Of a stretch of 64,000 bases of DNA, positions 23,623-32,938 are shown in pieces (the first letter of the stretch is position 1; each line of letters starts with the position of its first letter). The position numbers were made by a program, and so were the translations under genes. The notes beneath the pieces are model-generated. The model made no database searches, was not told the DNA's origin, and worked only from the letters and a program-made list of their open reading frames with translations. This DNA comes from Streptomyces sclerotialus (GTDB lineage Bacteria; Actinomycetota; Actinomycetes; Streptomycetales; Streptomycetaceae): positions 1 to 64,000 of the forward strand of contig JODX01000034.1 in assembly GCA_000719105.1 (NCBI GenBank), read 5' to 3'.

Positions 23623-25662
23623 ATGACACGCGTACGACACAGCTTGTACGAGGGTGCCGGACAGGCGATGCTGCGCGCCGCCGTGCATCTCACCGGACCG
23701 GCCATGCCGTCGTGGCCGGGGGGCTCGGCGTCACTCGAGGACTGGCGTGCGTGGCTGGACGCCGTGTGGGGCGACGGGGGCTTCCGACAGGCGGTAACCA
23801 GTGCCAGCCCGGACCTGGCCGATCGGGTACAGGCCATCCTCGGCGGCCGCTCCCCGAAGCTCCGACGCGTTCGCCGGACGGCACTGGCCACAGCCAGATA
23901 CGCCATCCGGTACGCACGGCGCTCCACCCCGTACGGCCTTTTCGCCGGTGTCGCACTCGTCGAGTTCGGAGACACCGCCGCTCTTCGCTTCGGCGACCAG
24001 CACCAGTCCGTCACCCGTCCCGATCCGGCAGCACTCGACGAGGCGGTGAGCGAGTGGGAAAGCGACAGCGCCCTGCTGGGCGACGTCGAGGTGTGCGTCA
24101 ACAACCTCGCCCGTCGGCGCGGCGGACACATCTACGTGCCGTCCGAGGGCGACGCCGAATACCGGCTCGCCCTGAGCAGCCCCGCACTCAGGTTCGTGCT
24201 CGACGCAGCACGCTTCCCGATCCGCTACTCCCTCTTGACAGAGAAGTTCGCCGCTGAGTTCCCTGCCGTCTCCGACCACGCCCGCACCAAGCTTTTCGGG
24301 GAGCTGCTTCGGGTACGGCTGCTGCGGTCCTCCCTGCGCGCTCCCGCCACCGTCATCGACCCCGCCGAAGCCTTACCCGCCGCGCTGCGTGCACAGGTAC
24401 GTGACCGGCCCCCGGCGACTGATCTGCGCCTGAACGCCATGGTGCGGCTGCCGCACGAGGTTTTGATCGAAGCGGGAACGGCCGCAACCGTCTTGGCCCG
24501 GCTCGCCACCCACCCCAACGGCACTCCAGTATGGCGCCGTTGGGTCGAGCGGTTTACCGAACGCTATGGTGAGAACACCGCGGTGCCCGTAGAGGTAGTG
24601 ACAGATCCCGACAGGGGCGTGGGATTCCCCGACGGGTTCGTCAAGACGGTGGAGCCGCCGCGCCCGATGTCCCGCCGGGACCGGATGCTGCTGGAGCTGG
24701 CCGGCACCGCCGCAGTCGAAGGCACGCGCTCCGTGGCGCTGACCGGGGCGATGATCGAGGAGTTCGAGGCGGCTAGGGAGAAGCCCAGCCTCATCGCGCC
24801 GCACCTCGAACTGGCCGCTCAGGTCGAGGCCCGCTCGATCCAGGACCTGGACCAGGGGAACTTCCGGCTGCGGGTGGTCACCGTCTCCCGATCAGCCGGC
24901 TCGATGACCGGCCGATTCTGGCACTTGTTCCCGGACACGGGGGCGACGTACACAGATCTGCCCACACTCGAGCCGAGCGCCGAGTTGGCGCAGCTCTCGT
25001 TCCACGCCGGCCGGGTCCCTGCCGACCTGCTCACCCGCGCCCCGCGCGTGCTGCCCCGGCTGGTGAGCGTCGGGGAGTTCTGCCGACCCGGCGACGGCGT
25101 GCTGTTCCCCTCTGACCTGGCTGTCAGCGTCCGCGATGGCCACCCACACCTGATGGAGATCGCAACCGGAACGCACCTGGAGCTGCTCGCGCCGACCGCC
25201 ATCAACTTCCTCTGGAACAACTACACGCCGCCCATGGCCCGGTTCCTCGGAGAGATCAGCCGGGCCACCGCGCCCCAGGTGACCTGGTTCGACTGGGGCG
25301 CCGCCTGGACGCTGCCCTTCACCCCGGCGCTTACCTACCGGCGCTCCATCCTGGCGACCGCGCGGTGGAAGGTGCGAACCCGCGACCTCCCACGCCCCAC
25401 CGCATCCCTGGAGGAGTGGAGCGACCAGCTCCACGCCTGGCGTCGCCGGTTCCGCGTTCCGGAGCGGGTACTCCTCGTCGAGGACGATCAGCAGCTTCTC
25501 CTCGACCTGGCCCAGGACGTCCACTGTGATCTGCTGCGCGCCCACTTGGACGCCAGCCCGATCGGCGTCGCCACACTGCACGAGGCGCCGCCGCCCGACG
25601 CCGACGGGTGGATCGACGGCAGGGCTCACAGCCTCGTCTTTCCCTTGGCGGCACGCTCATGA
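23623..25662 (+). CDS. Lantibiotic dehydratase, LanB glutamylation domain (split LanB)
   Basis: 679-aa LanB N-terminal (glutamylation) domain, which uses glutamyl-tRNA(Glu) to activate Ser/Thr of the precursor. Typical segments: RYAIRYARRSTPYGLFAGVA (the R-x-TPFGLF signature), LFGELLRVRLLRSSLRAP, DRMLLELAGTAA and a C-terminal domain with DWGAAWTLPFTPALTYRRS. The elimination domain that completes full-length LanB is absent here; it is fused to the methyltransferase gene at 26771. ATG 23623 is spaced 7 nt from GGAG; GTGs at 23617/23620 are closer to it. The stop overlaps the LanC start (ATGA). Confidence 0.93.
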   Translation: MTRVRHSLYEGAGQAMLRAAVHLTGPAMPSWPGGSASLEDWRAWLDAVWGDGGFRQAVTSASPDLADRVQAILGGRSPKLRRVRRTALATARYAIRYARRSTPYGLFAGVALVEFGDTAALRFGDQHQSVTRPDPAALDEAVSEWESDSALLGDVEVCVNNLARRRGGHIYVPSEGDAEYRLALSSPALRFVLDAARFPIRYSLLTEKFAAEFPAVSDHARTKLFGELLRVRLLRSSLRAPATVIDPAEALPAALRAQVRDRPPATDLRLNAMVRLPHEVLIEAGTAATVLARLATHPNGTPVWRRWVERFTERYGENTAVPVEVVTDPDRGVGFPDGFVKTVEPPRPMSRRDRMLLELAGTAAVEGTRSVALTGAMIEEFEAAREKPSLIAPHLELAAQVEARSIQDLDQGNFRLRVVTVSRSAGSMTGRFWHLFPDTGATYTDLPTLEPSAELAQLSFHAGRVPADLLTRAPRVLPRLVSVGEFCRPGDGVLFPSDLAVSVRDGHPHLMEIATGTHLELLAPTAINFLWNNYTPPMARFLGEISRATAPQVTWFDWGAAWTLPFTPALTYRRSILATARWKVRTRDLPRPTASLEEWSDQLHAWRRRFRVPERVLLVEDDQQLLLDLAQDVHCDLLRAHLDASPIGVATLHEAPPPDADGWIDGRAHSLVFPLAARS

Positions 25663-26732
25663 CCGCCACAACGAGCCCGCCCCGCACGCAGGACCTGTCA
25701 GAAGGGACTCTGGGGATGGCGCTGCTCAGCATCGAGCGCGGTGACATGTCCCTCGCCCGCCGCCACCTCGCGCAAGCTGTCGCCAACGGTGTGAGCACCG
25801 GAAGCAACGCAAGCCTGTTTCACGGCGCCCCCGCGCTGGAGTTCGTGCTCGACCGTGCGGGGCATGCCGGCTGCGACGTCCGTGAAGCGGTCGACCGCGT
25901 GGTGGACAAGCGACTGGCAGCAGCACGGCGGCGACGGGAGTCCGGGGTCCTGCCCAACCTCGCCGATTGGGATCTGATCCGGGGCCTTGCCGGACTGGGC
26001 GCGCTGCTGCTCACCCGCGAAGCACCCTCGACCCGGCTGAACGACGTGCTCGCCCATCTCGTCACTCTGTCCCGTCCCGTTCGCGCCGACGGCCGGATGC
26101 TGCCGGGGTGGTGGTCCGCGGTCGGGCCCGGCGGCGAGGACATGGCGGGCGGGCACGGCAACAACGGCATGGCGCACGGCATAGCCGGTCCTCTCGCCCT
26201 GCTCTCCCTCGCCGCCCGGTACGACGTGCGCGTGCCGGGGCAGAGTGAGGCGATCGAGGTGTTCGCGAACTGGCTCGACAGGCAAGCGGGCCGCTACTGG
26301 ACCACCCGCGCCGAGTTGGACGCCTCCGAGCCGCCCACGTCAGAACCCGCCCGCCAGTCGTGGTGCTACGGCCTGCCCGGCATCGCCCGCGCTCAGCACC
26401 TCGCCGCGCTGGCCCTTGGTGATCCGGCCCGGCGCCAAGCGGCCGAAGACGCCATCGTGCGCACACTGATCGATCCGTTTCAGCTGGCCCGTATCACCGA
26501 CGCCACCTTGTGCCATGGCTGGGCCGGCCTGGTGGCCCTCACCCGCGCCACAGCCGCCGACAGCCTCACCCCGGAGCGGTTCACCGCGGTGATAGCGGAC
26601 CTGAGCGAACGCCTGGCCAACGAGGTGGACCGACTACCGAAGCCCGGGTTCATGGAAGGCCGCAGCGGTGCTCAACTCGCCCTCGACGGCACAGACACCA
26701 CGGGCTGGACCCGCGCACTGCTGATCAACTGA
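25659..26732 (+). CDS. Lanthionine synthetase C-like cyclase (LanC)
   Basis: 357-aa LanC, the zinc enzyme that adds Cys thiols to dehydroalanine/dehydrobutyrine. GLAGLGALLL, GNNGMAHGIAGPLALLSLAA (the conserved catalytic-loop His), QSWCYGLPGIARAQ (zinc Cys, about 235) and LCHGWAG (zinc Cys-His, about 284/285) are all present, so the active site looks intact. ATG 25659 overlaps the LanB stop, implying coupled translation. Confidence 0.94.
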   Translation: MTATTSPPRTQDLSEGTLGMALLSIERGDMSLARRHLAQAVANGVSTGSNASLFHGAPALEFVLDRAGHAGCDVREAVDRVVDKRLAAARRRRESGVLPNLADWDLIRGLAGLGALLLTREAPSTRLNDVLAHLVTLSRPVRADGRMLPGWWSAVGPGGEDMAGGHGNNGMAHGIAGPLALLSLAARYDVRVPGQSEAIEVFANWLDRQAGRYWTTRAELDASEPPTSEPARQSWCYGLPGIARAQHLAALALGDPARRQAAEDAIVRTLIDPFQLARITDATLCHGWAGLVALTRATAADSLTPERFTAVIADLSERLANEVDRLPKPGFMEGRSGAQLALDGTDTTGWTRALLIN

Positions 26733-26770
26733 CTCGGCCACGAGCCTTTTCTCGAGGAGCGTCCCCGCGC

Positions 26771-28822
26771 ATGGACTTCAACGACGAGAACCTTCCGATC
26801 ACCCGCGAGTCGACCTGGTGGCACGCCAGCGTGGCCTTACCCGGCGGCGCGGTGCGCGCCGAATCCGCGCAGGCTCTGGCGAGCGCGCTGCACAATCAGC
26901 GCTTCCACTTCCTCCGCAAGGACGCGGGGCTGCGTCTGCGCACCGAACGCCCGTCCGCCGCCCTGCTGGACCATCTCGTCACCGAACAGATCATCATCGG
27001 CTGGGTCGGCGGCATCTACGAACCGGAGACCGCAGCCTTTGGCGGCCCTGAGGGCATAACCGTGGCCCACGACGTGTTCTGCGCCGACAGCCGCAGCGCC
27101 CTGCCCGAGACCGGCAGCACCGGCACGCGCGAGCGCTGTGTGATGCTGCTGTCCGCCATGATCCGCGAAGCCGGCCTGGACCCCTTCGAAGCCGGGGACG
27201 TCTGGGCCCGTCTCGCCGCCCTGCGGCCCCCCATCACCCCGCCCAGTGGGAGCGCGCTCGAGCGTTCCGTGTCGGCGATGCGGCGCCTGATGAACGCGGA
27301 CGCAGCCCGCCGCCCGGATGCCGAGCCGGGCTGGGCCGAGCGCGTCGCCGCGTTCGAGGACGCAGGCCGTCACCTGCGCAGTCTCGCCACTGAGGGGCGA
27401 CTGGTACGCGGCCTGCGCGCCGTTCTCGCCCATCACGCGATCTTCGCGTTCAACCGCGCGGGCGTGCCCGCCCAGGAACAGGCCGCCACCGCGTGGCTCG
27501 GCCGTCACGTCGCATTCTCCACCGGACAAGGAGCTGACGTGTCTACCCGCAAGTCCACTTCCGTGGACCCTAACCTCGCTCGAATGGAGACCACCGTGGC
27601 ACCCGTCACCGACCCCGCGGACCTGCGTGAAGCCCTGGCCGAGCGCCTCGTCGACAGCGGCCATCTGCGCAGCGAAGCCGCCATCGACGCCTTCCGCACC
27701 ACCGACCGCCACCGGTTCCTTCCCGGCGTCGACCTCAAATCGGCGTACAAGGAGGACGCGGTCCCCATCAAGTACGACGAGACCGGCGAGATGATCTCGT
27801 GCATTTCCGCGCCGTCCATCGTCGCCACCCAGCTCGAACAGCTCGGTGCGCAGCCCGGCCACAAGGTCCTGGAAGCCGGAGCAGCCACCGGCTACAACGC
27901 GGCGCTCCTGAGCAAGATCGTGGGGCCCAGCGGAAACGTGTGGACCTTGGACGTCGACCAGGATCTCGTCGCCGGAGCACAGAAGAACCTCGTCCAGGCC
28001 GGGATCAGCAATGCCACCGCCATGCTGGCCGACGGCGCCGCCGGTCTCCCCGAGCACGCCCCGTACGATCGCATCCAGTTCACGGTCGGTGCGGGCGATG
28101 TGCCCGTGAAGATCCTCGACCAGCTCGCCCCCGGCGGACGCCTGGTCCTGCCCATGCGCATCCGGGGCAGCATCAGCCGCAGCTTCGCCTTCGAACGCGA
28201 CGGCGACACCTGGAGGAGCGTCTCTTGCGAGATGGCCACCTTCATCCCCCTGCGCAAGGGCGTCTGCGACGACCTCTACACCCTCGTGCCCATGGAGGGC
28301 GAAGGTAACGTCCGCCTGGAGACGTTCAGCGAACAGGACGTCGACCGCGAAGCGCTCCGCACCGTCCTGGACCAGCAGAAGACCAAGATCCACACCGGAG
28401 TGAAGTTCCGCGGGCCCTTCGCATGGGAGTGGGTGTACCTCTACCTGGCGTGCGTACTGCCCAACGGCCTCTCCCGCCTTCCGGGACAGCGCCCCGGCTT
28501 CACCCCGCACTTCGGCTGGGGTTCCATGGCCGCGCTGGAAGACGGCTCCCTCGCCTATCTGACCATCCGCGAGGACGATGACGACGAGGGGCACTTCTGG
28601 GAGATCGGCGTCGTCGGCCACGGGTCTGTCGGAAACGCGCTCGCCGAGCGGGTCGTGAGCGAAATCCGAGCCTGGGACGCGACCGGCGGCAATGACGTGC
28701 CCGCGCCCGACTTCCGCATGGCCGTCGGCGAAGCCCGTGACCAGCTCTCGGCCGCCGACCCGCGCTTCGTCATCGACAAGCCGTACAGCCGCCTCGTTGT
28801 CGACTGGGCACGCAAGGGCTGA
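26771..28822 (+). CDS. LanB elimination domain (SpaB_C) fused to PIMT-like O-methyltransferase
   Basis: 683 aa. Residues ~13-255 match the thiopeptide-type/SpaB C-terminal domain that eliminates glutamate (STWWHASVALPGGAVRAE, FHFLRKDAGLRLR, GGIYEPETAAFGGPEG). A linker (~255-285) leads to a protein-L-isoaspartate methyltransferase-like domain: CISAPSIVATQLEQL (PIMT Ser region), VLEAGAATGYNAALLSKIVG (SAM motif I) and VWTLDVDQDL. The last ~200 residues are the extension seen in RiPP-type PIMTs. The substrate is expected to be the dehydrated or cyclised precursor; PIMT homologues in RiPP clusters methylate Asp to aspartimide/isoAsp (established). The fusion physically couples dehydration with Asp modification. 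Confidence 0.9.
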   Translation: MDFNDENLPITRESTWWHASVALPGGAVRAESAQALASALHNQRFHFLRKDAGLRLRTERPSAALLDHLVTEQIIIGWVGGIYEPETAAFGGPEGITVAHDVFCADSRSALPETGSTGTRERCVMLLSAMIREAGLDPFEAGDVWARLAALRPPITPPSGSALERSVSAMRRLMNADAARRPDAEPGWAERVAAFEDAGRHLRSLATEGRLVRGLRAVLAHHAIFAFNRAGVPAQEQAATAWLGRHVAFSTGQGADVSTRKSTSVDPNLARMETTVAPVTDPADLREALAERLVDSGHLRSEAAIDAFRTTDRHRFLPGVDLKSAYKEDAVPIKYDETGEMISCISAPSIVATQLEQLGAQPGHKVLEAGAATGYNAALLSKIVGPSGNVWTLDVDQDLVAGAQKNLVQAGISNATAMLADGAAGLPEHAPYDRIQFTVGAGDVPVKILDQLAPGGRLVLPMRIRGSISRSFAFERDGDTWRSVSCEMATFIPLRKGVCDDLYTLVPMEGEGNVRLETFSEQDVDREALRTVLDQQKTKIHTGVKFRGPFAWEWVYLYLACVLPNGLSRLPGQRPGFTPHFGWGSMAALEDGSLAYLTIREDDDDEGHFWEIGVVGHGSVGNALAERVVSEIRAWDATGGNDVPAPDFRMAVGEARDQLSAADPRFVIDKPYSRLVVDWARKG

Positions 28823-28826
28823 ACCG

Positions 28827-29924
28827 ATGATCCCCGCGATAGCCAGCCGCATCCCTCTGGTCCGCCGCACCAAGGCGCCGGCGCTCCCTCTACAGGAGCG
28901 CATCACCCACCTCACCGGGCTGACCGTCGCGCCCGCCGGTGCGAGCCACCACGACCTGGTGGCCCGCGCCTGCGGGGTCCTCAACTACGCCGCGCTGATC
29001 GCCTCCGACGTCGGGATGCCCGACCTGGCCACCGACCTGTGCTGGCGTCAGCATCAGGTGTTCGCCGACGCCGGGCGCCTGACCGGTGATATCGCCGTGA
29101 TGTCGTTGATGCCGCTGATCAACTTATCCCGGCTGCTGACCCGTGACGGCGACGGCGAGGGCGCCTACGACATACTCATCCGCCTCTACCGCGCTGCCCA
29201 GCAGCGGGAGAAAACCGAGATCCACGGCCACACCATTGACCTGGCCCCCCTGACCGATACCGACGCCGGCCACCGCAAGGTGTGCGAGGAGCTGTGGGTC
29301 ACCGTGCTCGTCGACGGCGCCCGCGCCCTGGCCTGCATCGGCCGCTGGACCGAGGCCGCCGACGCCATGGCCAAGCACCGGGGCATCGGCACCCGTCTCC
29401 TCGACGGCCGACAGATCAAGGTCATGTCCCTCATGGAACGCGGCCTCGACCAGCAAGCACGCGACCTGATCGACGCCACACAACCTACGGAGTCGTGGGA
29501 GAAAACCATTGGCGCCCTCCTGCGAGCCCACTGCCGCCCCGAGTCCTCCCCCGTCCCTCAACCCGTCCTCGACCGCGTCCTGAGCAAGGTCACCGCGCTG
29601 ATGGCAGAGCCCGAACCGTCGACCGCCGCATTCCGGACCAGAGCCGGACTCGCTGCACTCGACCTGACCCGGGACCGGACAGTCAGCGCCCTGGGCCCAC
29701 CGCAACAAGCCCTCGTCGATGCTGCCACCCTGGACGCATATGCCGCGCGCGAAGTCCTGCATCACCCAGTGGCATCGCTGATGCTGACCAGCGAGCAGCA
29801 GCAGAGACTCAGCACTGCCGTCAGCTCGTCAGGTCTCGGGGTCGGCCACTTGCCGACTCCCCAGCAGGACGCACTTACGGAAGCCGTGGCGCAGGGAGAA
29901 GCCGAGCTTCGCGCCCTGCTGTGA
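28827..29924 (+). CDS. Helical (TPR-like) protein of the lanthipeptide cluster
   Basis: 365 aa, predicted almost entirely alpha-helical with repeat-like pairs (LVARACGVLNYAALIASDVG; CWRQHQVFADAGRLTG; GEGAYDILIRLYRAAQQREK; GRWTEAADAMAKHRGIGTRL). No enzymatic motif. It lies 4 nt after the SpaB_C-PIMT gene, so it is in the same transcript. It resembles the solenoid proteins often seen beside Streptomyces regulators; possible roles are scaffold or regulator. Function not identified. Confidence 0.75.
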   Translation: MIPAIASRIPLVRRTKAPALPLQERITHLTGLTVAPAGASHHDLVARACGVLNYAALIASDVGMPDLATDLCWRQHQVFADAGRLTGDIAVMSLMPLINLSRLLTRDGDGEGAYDILIRLYRAAQQREKTEIHGHTIDLAPLTDTDAGHRKVCEELWVTVLVDGARALACIGRWTEAADAMAKHRGIGTRLLDGRQIKVMSLMERGLDQQARDLIDATQPTESWEKTIGALLRAHCRPESSPVPQPVLDRVLSKVTALMAEPEPSTAAFRTRAGLAALDLTRDRTVSALGPPQQALVDAATLDAYAAREVLHHPVASLMLTSEQQQRLSTAVSSSGLGVGHLPTPQQDALTEAVAQGEAELRALL

Positions 29925-30139
29925 CCCTGCTCGCGGCGAGCACGCCATCTTCCTGGAAGACAAGAGGACGCCACCGAGCGCAGGACCATCGTCGTCACCC
30001 ACCAGCTCAAGAACAGCCGCCTCGCCGACCGCATCCTCGTCATGGACCAGGGCCGGGTCATCGAACACGGGAAGTGAAGGACCTGGTCAGCGCCGACGGC
30101 TTGCTCACCGAACTCGCCGCCCCGGCCAAAGCCCGTTGA
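29925..30139 (+). pseudogene. C-terminal remnant of an ABC-exporter ATPase
   Basis: About 210 nt between the helical protein and the second PIMT gene encode, across frames, TIVVTHQLKNSRLADRILVM then DQGRVIEHGK, and after a stop/frame change DLVSADGLLTELAAPAKAR. These are the H-loop region and C-terminal end of an ABC transporter nucleotide-binding domain. Walker A, Q-loop and signature motif are absent. The cluster therefore seems to have lost its peptide exporter, unless another transporter serves it. Confidence 0.75.
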
Positions 30140-30195
30140 TCCGCCTCGAGAGCCGTTCACGCCCCTCCGTTGCCGCCCGTAGAAGCGAGACGCAT

Positions 30196-32334
30196 GTGAC
30201 CGAGACCCAGCAGACGATCGCCCACAGCACCCTGCGTGACCAGCTTGCCGACCAACTTCTCGCGGTCGGCCACATCCGCACCAATGCTGTCGAGAACGCC
30301 TTCCGCACAGTGCCCCGCCATGCCTTCGCCCCCGAAGTGCTGGCCGAGAAGGCGTACGCCAACGACATCATCCCCACCCGCCGCGCGCCCGACGGCCGGA
30401 TCACCAGCTCCGTGTCCGCGCCCTGGCTCCAGGCCGACATGCTCGAGGCGGCCCGCATTCAGCCCGGCCACCGCGTGCTGGAGATCGGTTCCGGAGGCTA
30501 CAACGCTGCCCTGATCGCGGAACTCGTCGGCCCGACGGGCAGCGTCACCGCCCTCGACATCGATCCGGCCGTGACCGACCGCGCCACCCGTTTCCTCTCC
30601 GAGACCGGATACGACCGCGTTCGCGTCGTCACGGCGGACGCCGAACACCTGCCTGCCGACGTCATTCCCGAAAAGGGCTTCGACGCCGTGCTGGTCACGG
30701 TCGACACCTGGGACCTGCCCTGGATTCACGCTCTCGCAGGAGGCGGACGTCTCGTTGCACCGCTGCGCCTGCACCAGTACGTGTGGGCCATCGGCTTCAC
30801 CGAACGCGACGGCGCGCTCGTCAGCGACGAGCCGCTCATCGTCTGTGGATTCGTCCCCATGCAAGGCGCCGGCGCTTGGAAGGCGCCCCGGCGTGCCGTC
30901 CCAGGAACGGGCGTTCACCTCGCCTGGGAGGACGGCACTCCTCTGCCCGTCGACCAGCTCGCTCCGGCCCTCACCCGAGAGCCGTCCGTGGTCCGTACGG
31001 GCGTCACCGTAGGGGGCCAGGAGCCCTTCGACTCCCTGACGCTGTACCTGGCAGGCGCGCTCTCCGGTTTCTGCCGTCTGTCCGTCGACCCCGACGGCGA
31101 CAACGGGGTCCTCAGCCCGCCGCCCCGGCACTGGCCGGCCGCGGCCATCGTGCGCGGCTCCTCCCTCGCGCGACTGGCCACCGAGCGCATCGCGGACGGC
31201 GAAGACGGCAACGGTGTGCACGAGCTGGTCGTGCACGGCTACGGGCCGGCCGGTCGCCCGGCCGCCAAGGAAATGGCCGATCATGTCCAGCACTGGCAGC
31301 GCAATCACCGTGCGGCTCGCTGCCCGCGCATCACCGTCCGGCCTCTGCACACCGCCGAAGCCGCACCCGGCACCGACAGGCCGCATGTGCTCCGCAAGAA
31401 GCACACACAGATTACGATCGACTGGCCTGTCATTCCCGGCACCGCGGCCCTGCTCACCGACGACCAGGGCCGCTACCTGCTGCACCTGCGCTCCGCCAAC
31501 AAACCCATCTGGCGCCCCGGCCGGTGGGCTCTGCCGGGCTGGAACACCGAACGCGGCGAGACCTGCGACCAGGCCGTCGCACGCGAACTGCACGAGGAGA
31601 CCGGCCTGGTCATCCCCGACCTCACGCCCTTCGTCACCCTGGACACCCTCGGCGCCGACGGCGCCTTCAGGGACCGTGTCCTGGTCTACAGGGGCACGCT
31701 CAACCGGCCCGCGCACGAAATCGAACTCAACGAGGGCATCCAGCTGCGGTGGACCCGCATCGAGGAGACAGCCGAGATGACCATGGACCCCGGCGCCGCG
31801 GCCGTCCTGCGCGAGCACCAGCGCCACCCGCACCCGCGCCCGGCGGACGACGGCACGCCGCCGACCGTCCAGGTGCGCGAGGCGAACGGGGACCGAAGCC
31901 GCAGCATCGTCGGCGCCCACCTCGTCCTCCTCCAAGGCGGCACGGTCCTGCTCGGCAAACGCCACCCGAACAGCGCCTTCGCCCCCTCCACCTGGCACCT
32001 GCCGGCCGGGCACCGCGAGCACGGCGAATCCACCCTGGCCTGCACGGTCCGCGAGGCGGCCGAGGAGACGGGTCTGACCATCGCCGCCAGCGACCTCACG
32101 CTGGTACACACCCTGGACCTGCTCGACCCCGGCAGCACGATCCCCCGGATACAGCTCTTCTTCGCCGCCTCCCGCTGGCACGGGGAACCCCGCGTCCTCG
32201 AACCGGACCGGTGCACCGAGTGGCGGTGGTGGCCGCTGGACGCACTGCCCGAGCAGCTCGTCGACTACACCCGCACCGCCCTGGCCGCCATCGCCCAGGG
32301 CGAGCCGTACACACAGATGGGTTGGCCCGCATGA
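30196..32334 (+). CDS. FxLD-system PIMT-like methyltransferase fused to two Nudix domains
   Basis: 712 aa. Residues ~1-395: PIMT-like methyltransferase with VSAPWLQADMLEAARIQPGH, SAM motif VLEIGSGGYNAALIAEL (the FxLD-system variant of GxGxG) and VTALDIDP. Residues ~403-540: Nudix domain 1, box ending ARELHEETGL with all catalytic Glu, though the second Gly of GGxxExGE is Trp (GWNTERGE). Residues ~569-705: Nudix domain 2, GHREHGE...VREAAEETGL, complete box. GTG 30196 is the start closest to the homologous region. The stop overlaps the next start (ATGA). The methyltransferase probably acts on the precursor Asp; what the Nudix domains hydrolyse is unknown. Confidence 0.88.
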   Translation: MTETQQTIAHSTLRDQLADQLLAVGHIRTNAVENAFRTVPRHAFAPEVLAEKAYANDIIPTRRAPDGRITSSVSAPWLQADMLEAARIQPGHRVLEIGSGGYNAALIAELVGPTGSVTALDIDPAVTDRATRFLSETGYDRVRVVTADAEHLPADVIPEKGFDAVLVTVDTWDLPWIHALAGGGRLVAPLRLHQYVWAIGFTERDGALVSDEPLIVCGFVPMQGAGAWKAPRRAVPGTGVHLAWEDGTPLPVDQLAPALTREPSVVRTGVTVGGQEPFDSLTLYLAGALSGFCRLSVDPDGDNGVLSPPPRHWPAAAIVRGSSLARLATERIADGEDGNGVHELVVHGYGPAGRPAAKEMADHVQHWQRNHRAARCPRITVRPLHTAEAAPGTDRPHVLRKKHTQITIDWPVIPGTAALLTDDQGRYLLHLRSANKPIWRPGRWALPGWNTERGETCDQAVARELHEETGLVIPDLTPFVTLDTLGADGAFRDRVLVYRGTLNRPAHEIELNEGIQLRWTRIEETAEMTMDPGAAAVLREHQRHPHPRPADDGTPPTVQVREANGDRSRSIVGAHLVLLQGGTVLLGKRHPNSAFAPSTWHLPAGHREHGESTLACTVREAAEETGLTIAASDLTLVHTLDLLDPGSTIPRIQLFFAASRWHGEPRVLEPDRCTEWRWWPLDALPEQLVDYTRTALAAIAQGEPYTQMGWPA

Positions 32335-32910
32335 ACCGGCCGGCACACAACACCACGACGACGGGCGCGGCGTACTGGGAACCGGTGTGGCAGGAAGGCC
32401 GGCGCTACCGAACCATCAGCGAGGCCGAATCCGAGGCGCTACGCCGCCACCTCGGCCCCGGCCGCGACCGGCCCGCGCTCGACATCGGCTGCGGCAACGG
32501 CGCGCTCACCGCCCGGCTCGCCCAGCTCGGCTACCGCACCACGGGCATCGACTGCGCCCCCACCGCGGTGGCCACCGCCCAGGCCAACCACCCCCACCTC
32601 ACGTTCATGTTGCGCAACTTCGACACCAACAGTCCCGCTCGCCTGCCCCACCCGGCGTTCAGCGTCATCGCCTGCCGCCTCGTCTACCGGTGGATCCCCG
32701 ACAAGAGCGGTTTCCGCGACCGCGTACGCAGCCTCCCTCGCGCCCGGCGGCACATTCTGGGTAGTCACCTCCGTGCACGACCCCGCCCACGGCCGGCCCA
32801 AGGCGTGGGACCTCACCATCAAGGAGGCCGAACTGCTCACCACGTCGTGGCCACGCGTCCGCGTGACCGAGCTCGACCCCTCCTTCCTCTGCTACGCCCT
32901 GCAGTCGTGA
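32331..32910 (+). pseudogene. Class I SAM methyltransferase, single-base frameshift
   Basis: ATG 32331 overlaps the preceding stop. The first frame gives ALDIGCGNGALTARLAQLGY (SAM motif I) and YRTTGIDCAPTAVATA up to VRSLPRARR. After an extra C in CTCCCTC (32735-32737) the sense continues one frame over as PGGTFWVVTSVHDPAHGRP, KAWDLTIKEAELLTTSWPRV and DPSFLCYALQS, ending TGA 32908-32910. Deleting one base restores a ~193-aa methyltransferase. The good sequence on both sides of a one-base change points to a sequencing error or a very recent mutation. Confidence 0.8.
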
Positions 32911-32938
32911 CCCGCCCACCCTCCGGAAGGACATGCCG

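Noticed and set aside
30157..32346. 729-aa minus-strand frame
   Set aside because: Antisense to the PIMT-Nudix gene, which has full domain evidence on the plus strand.
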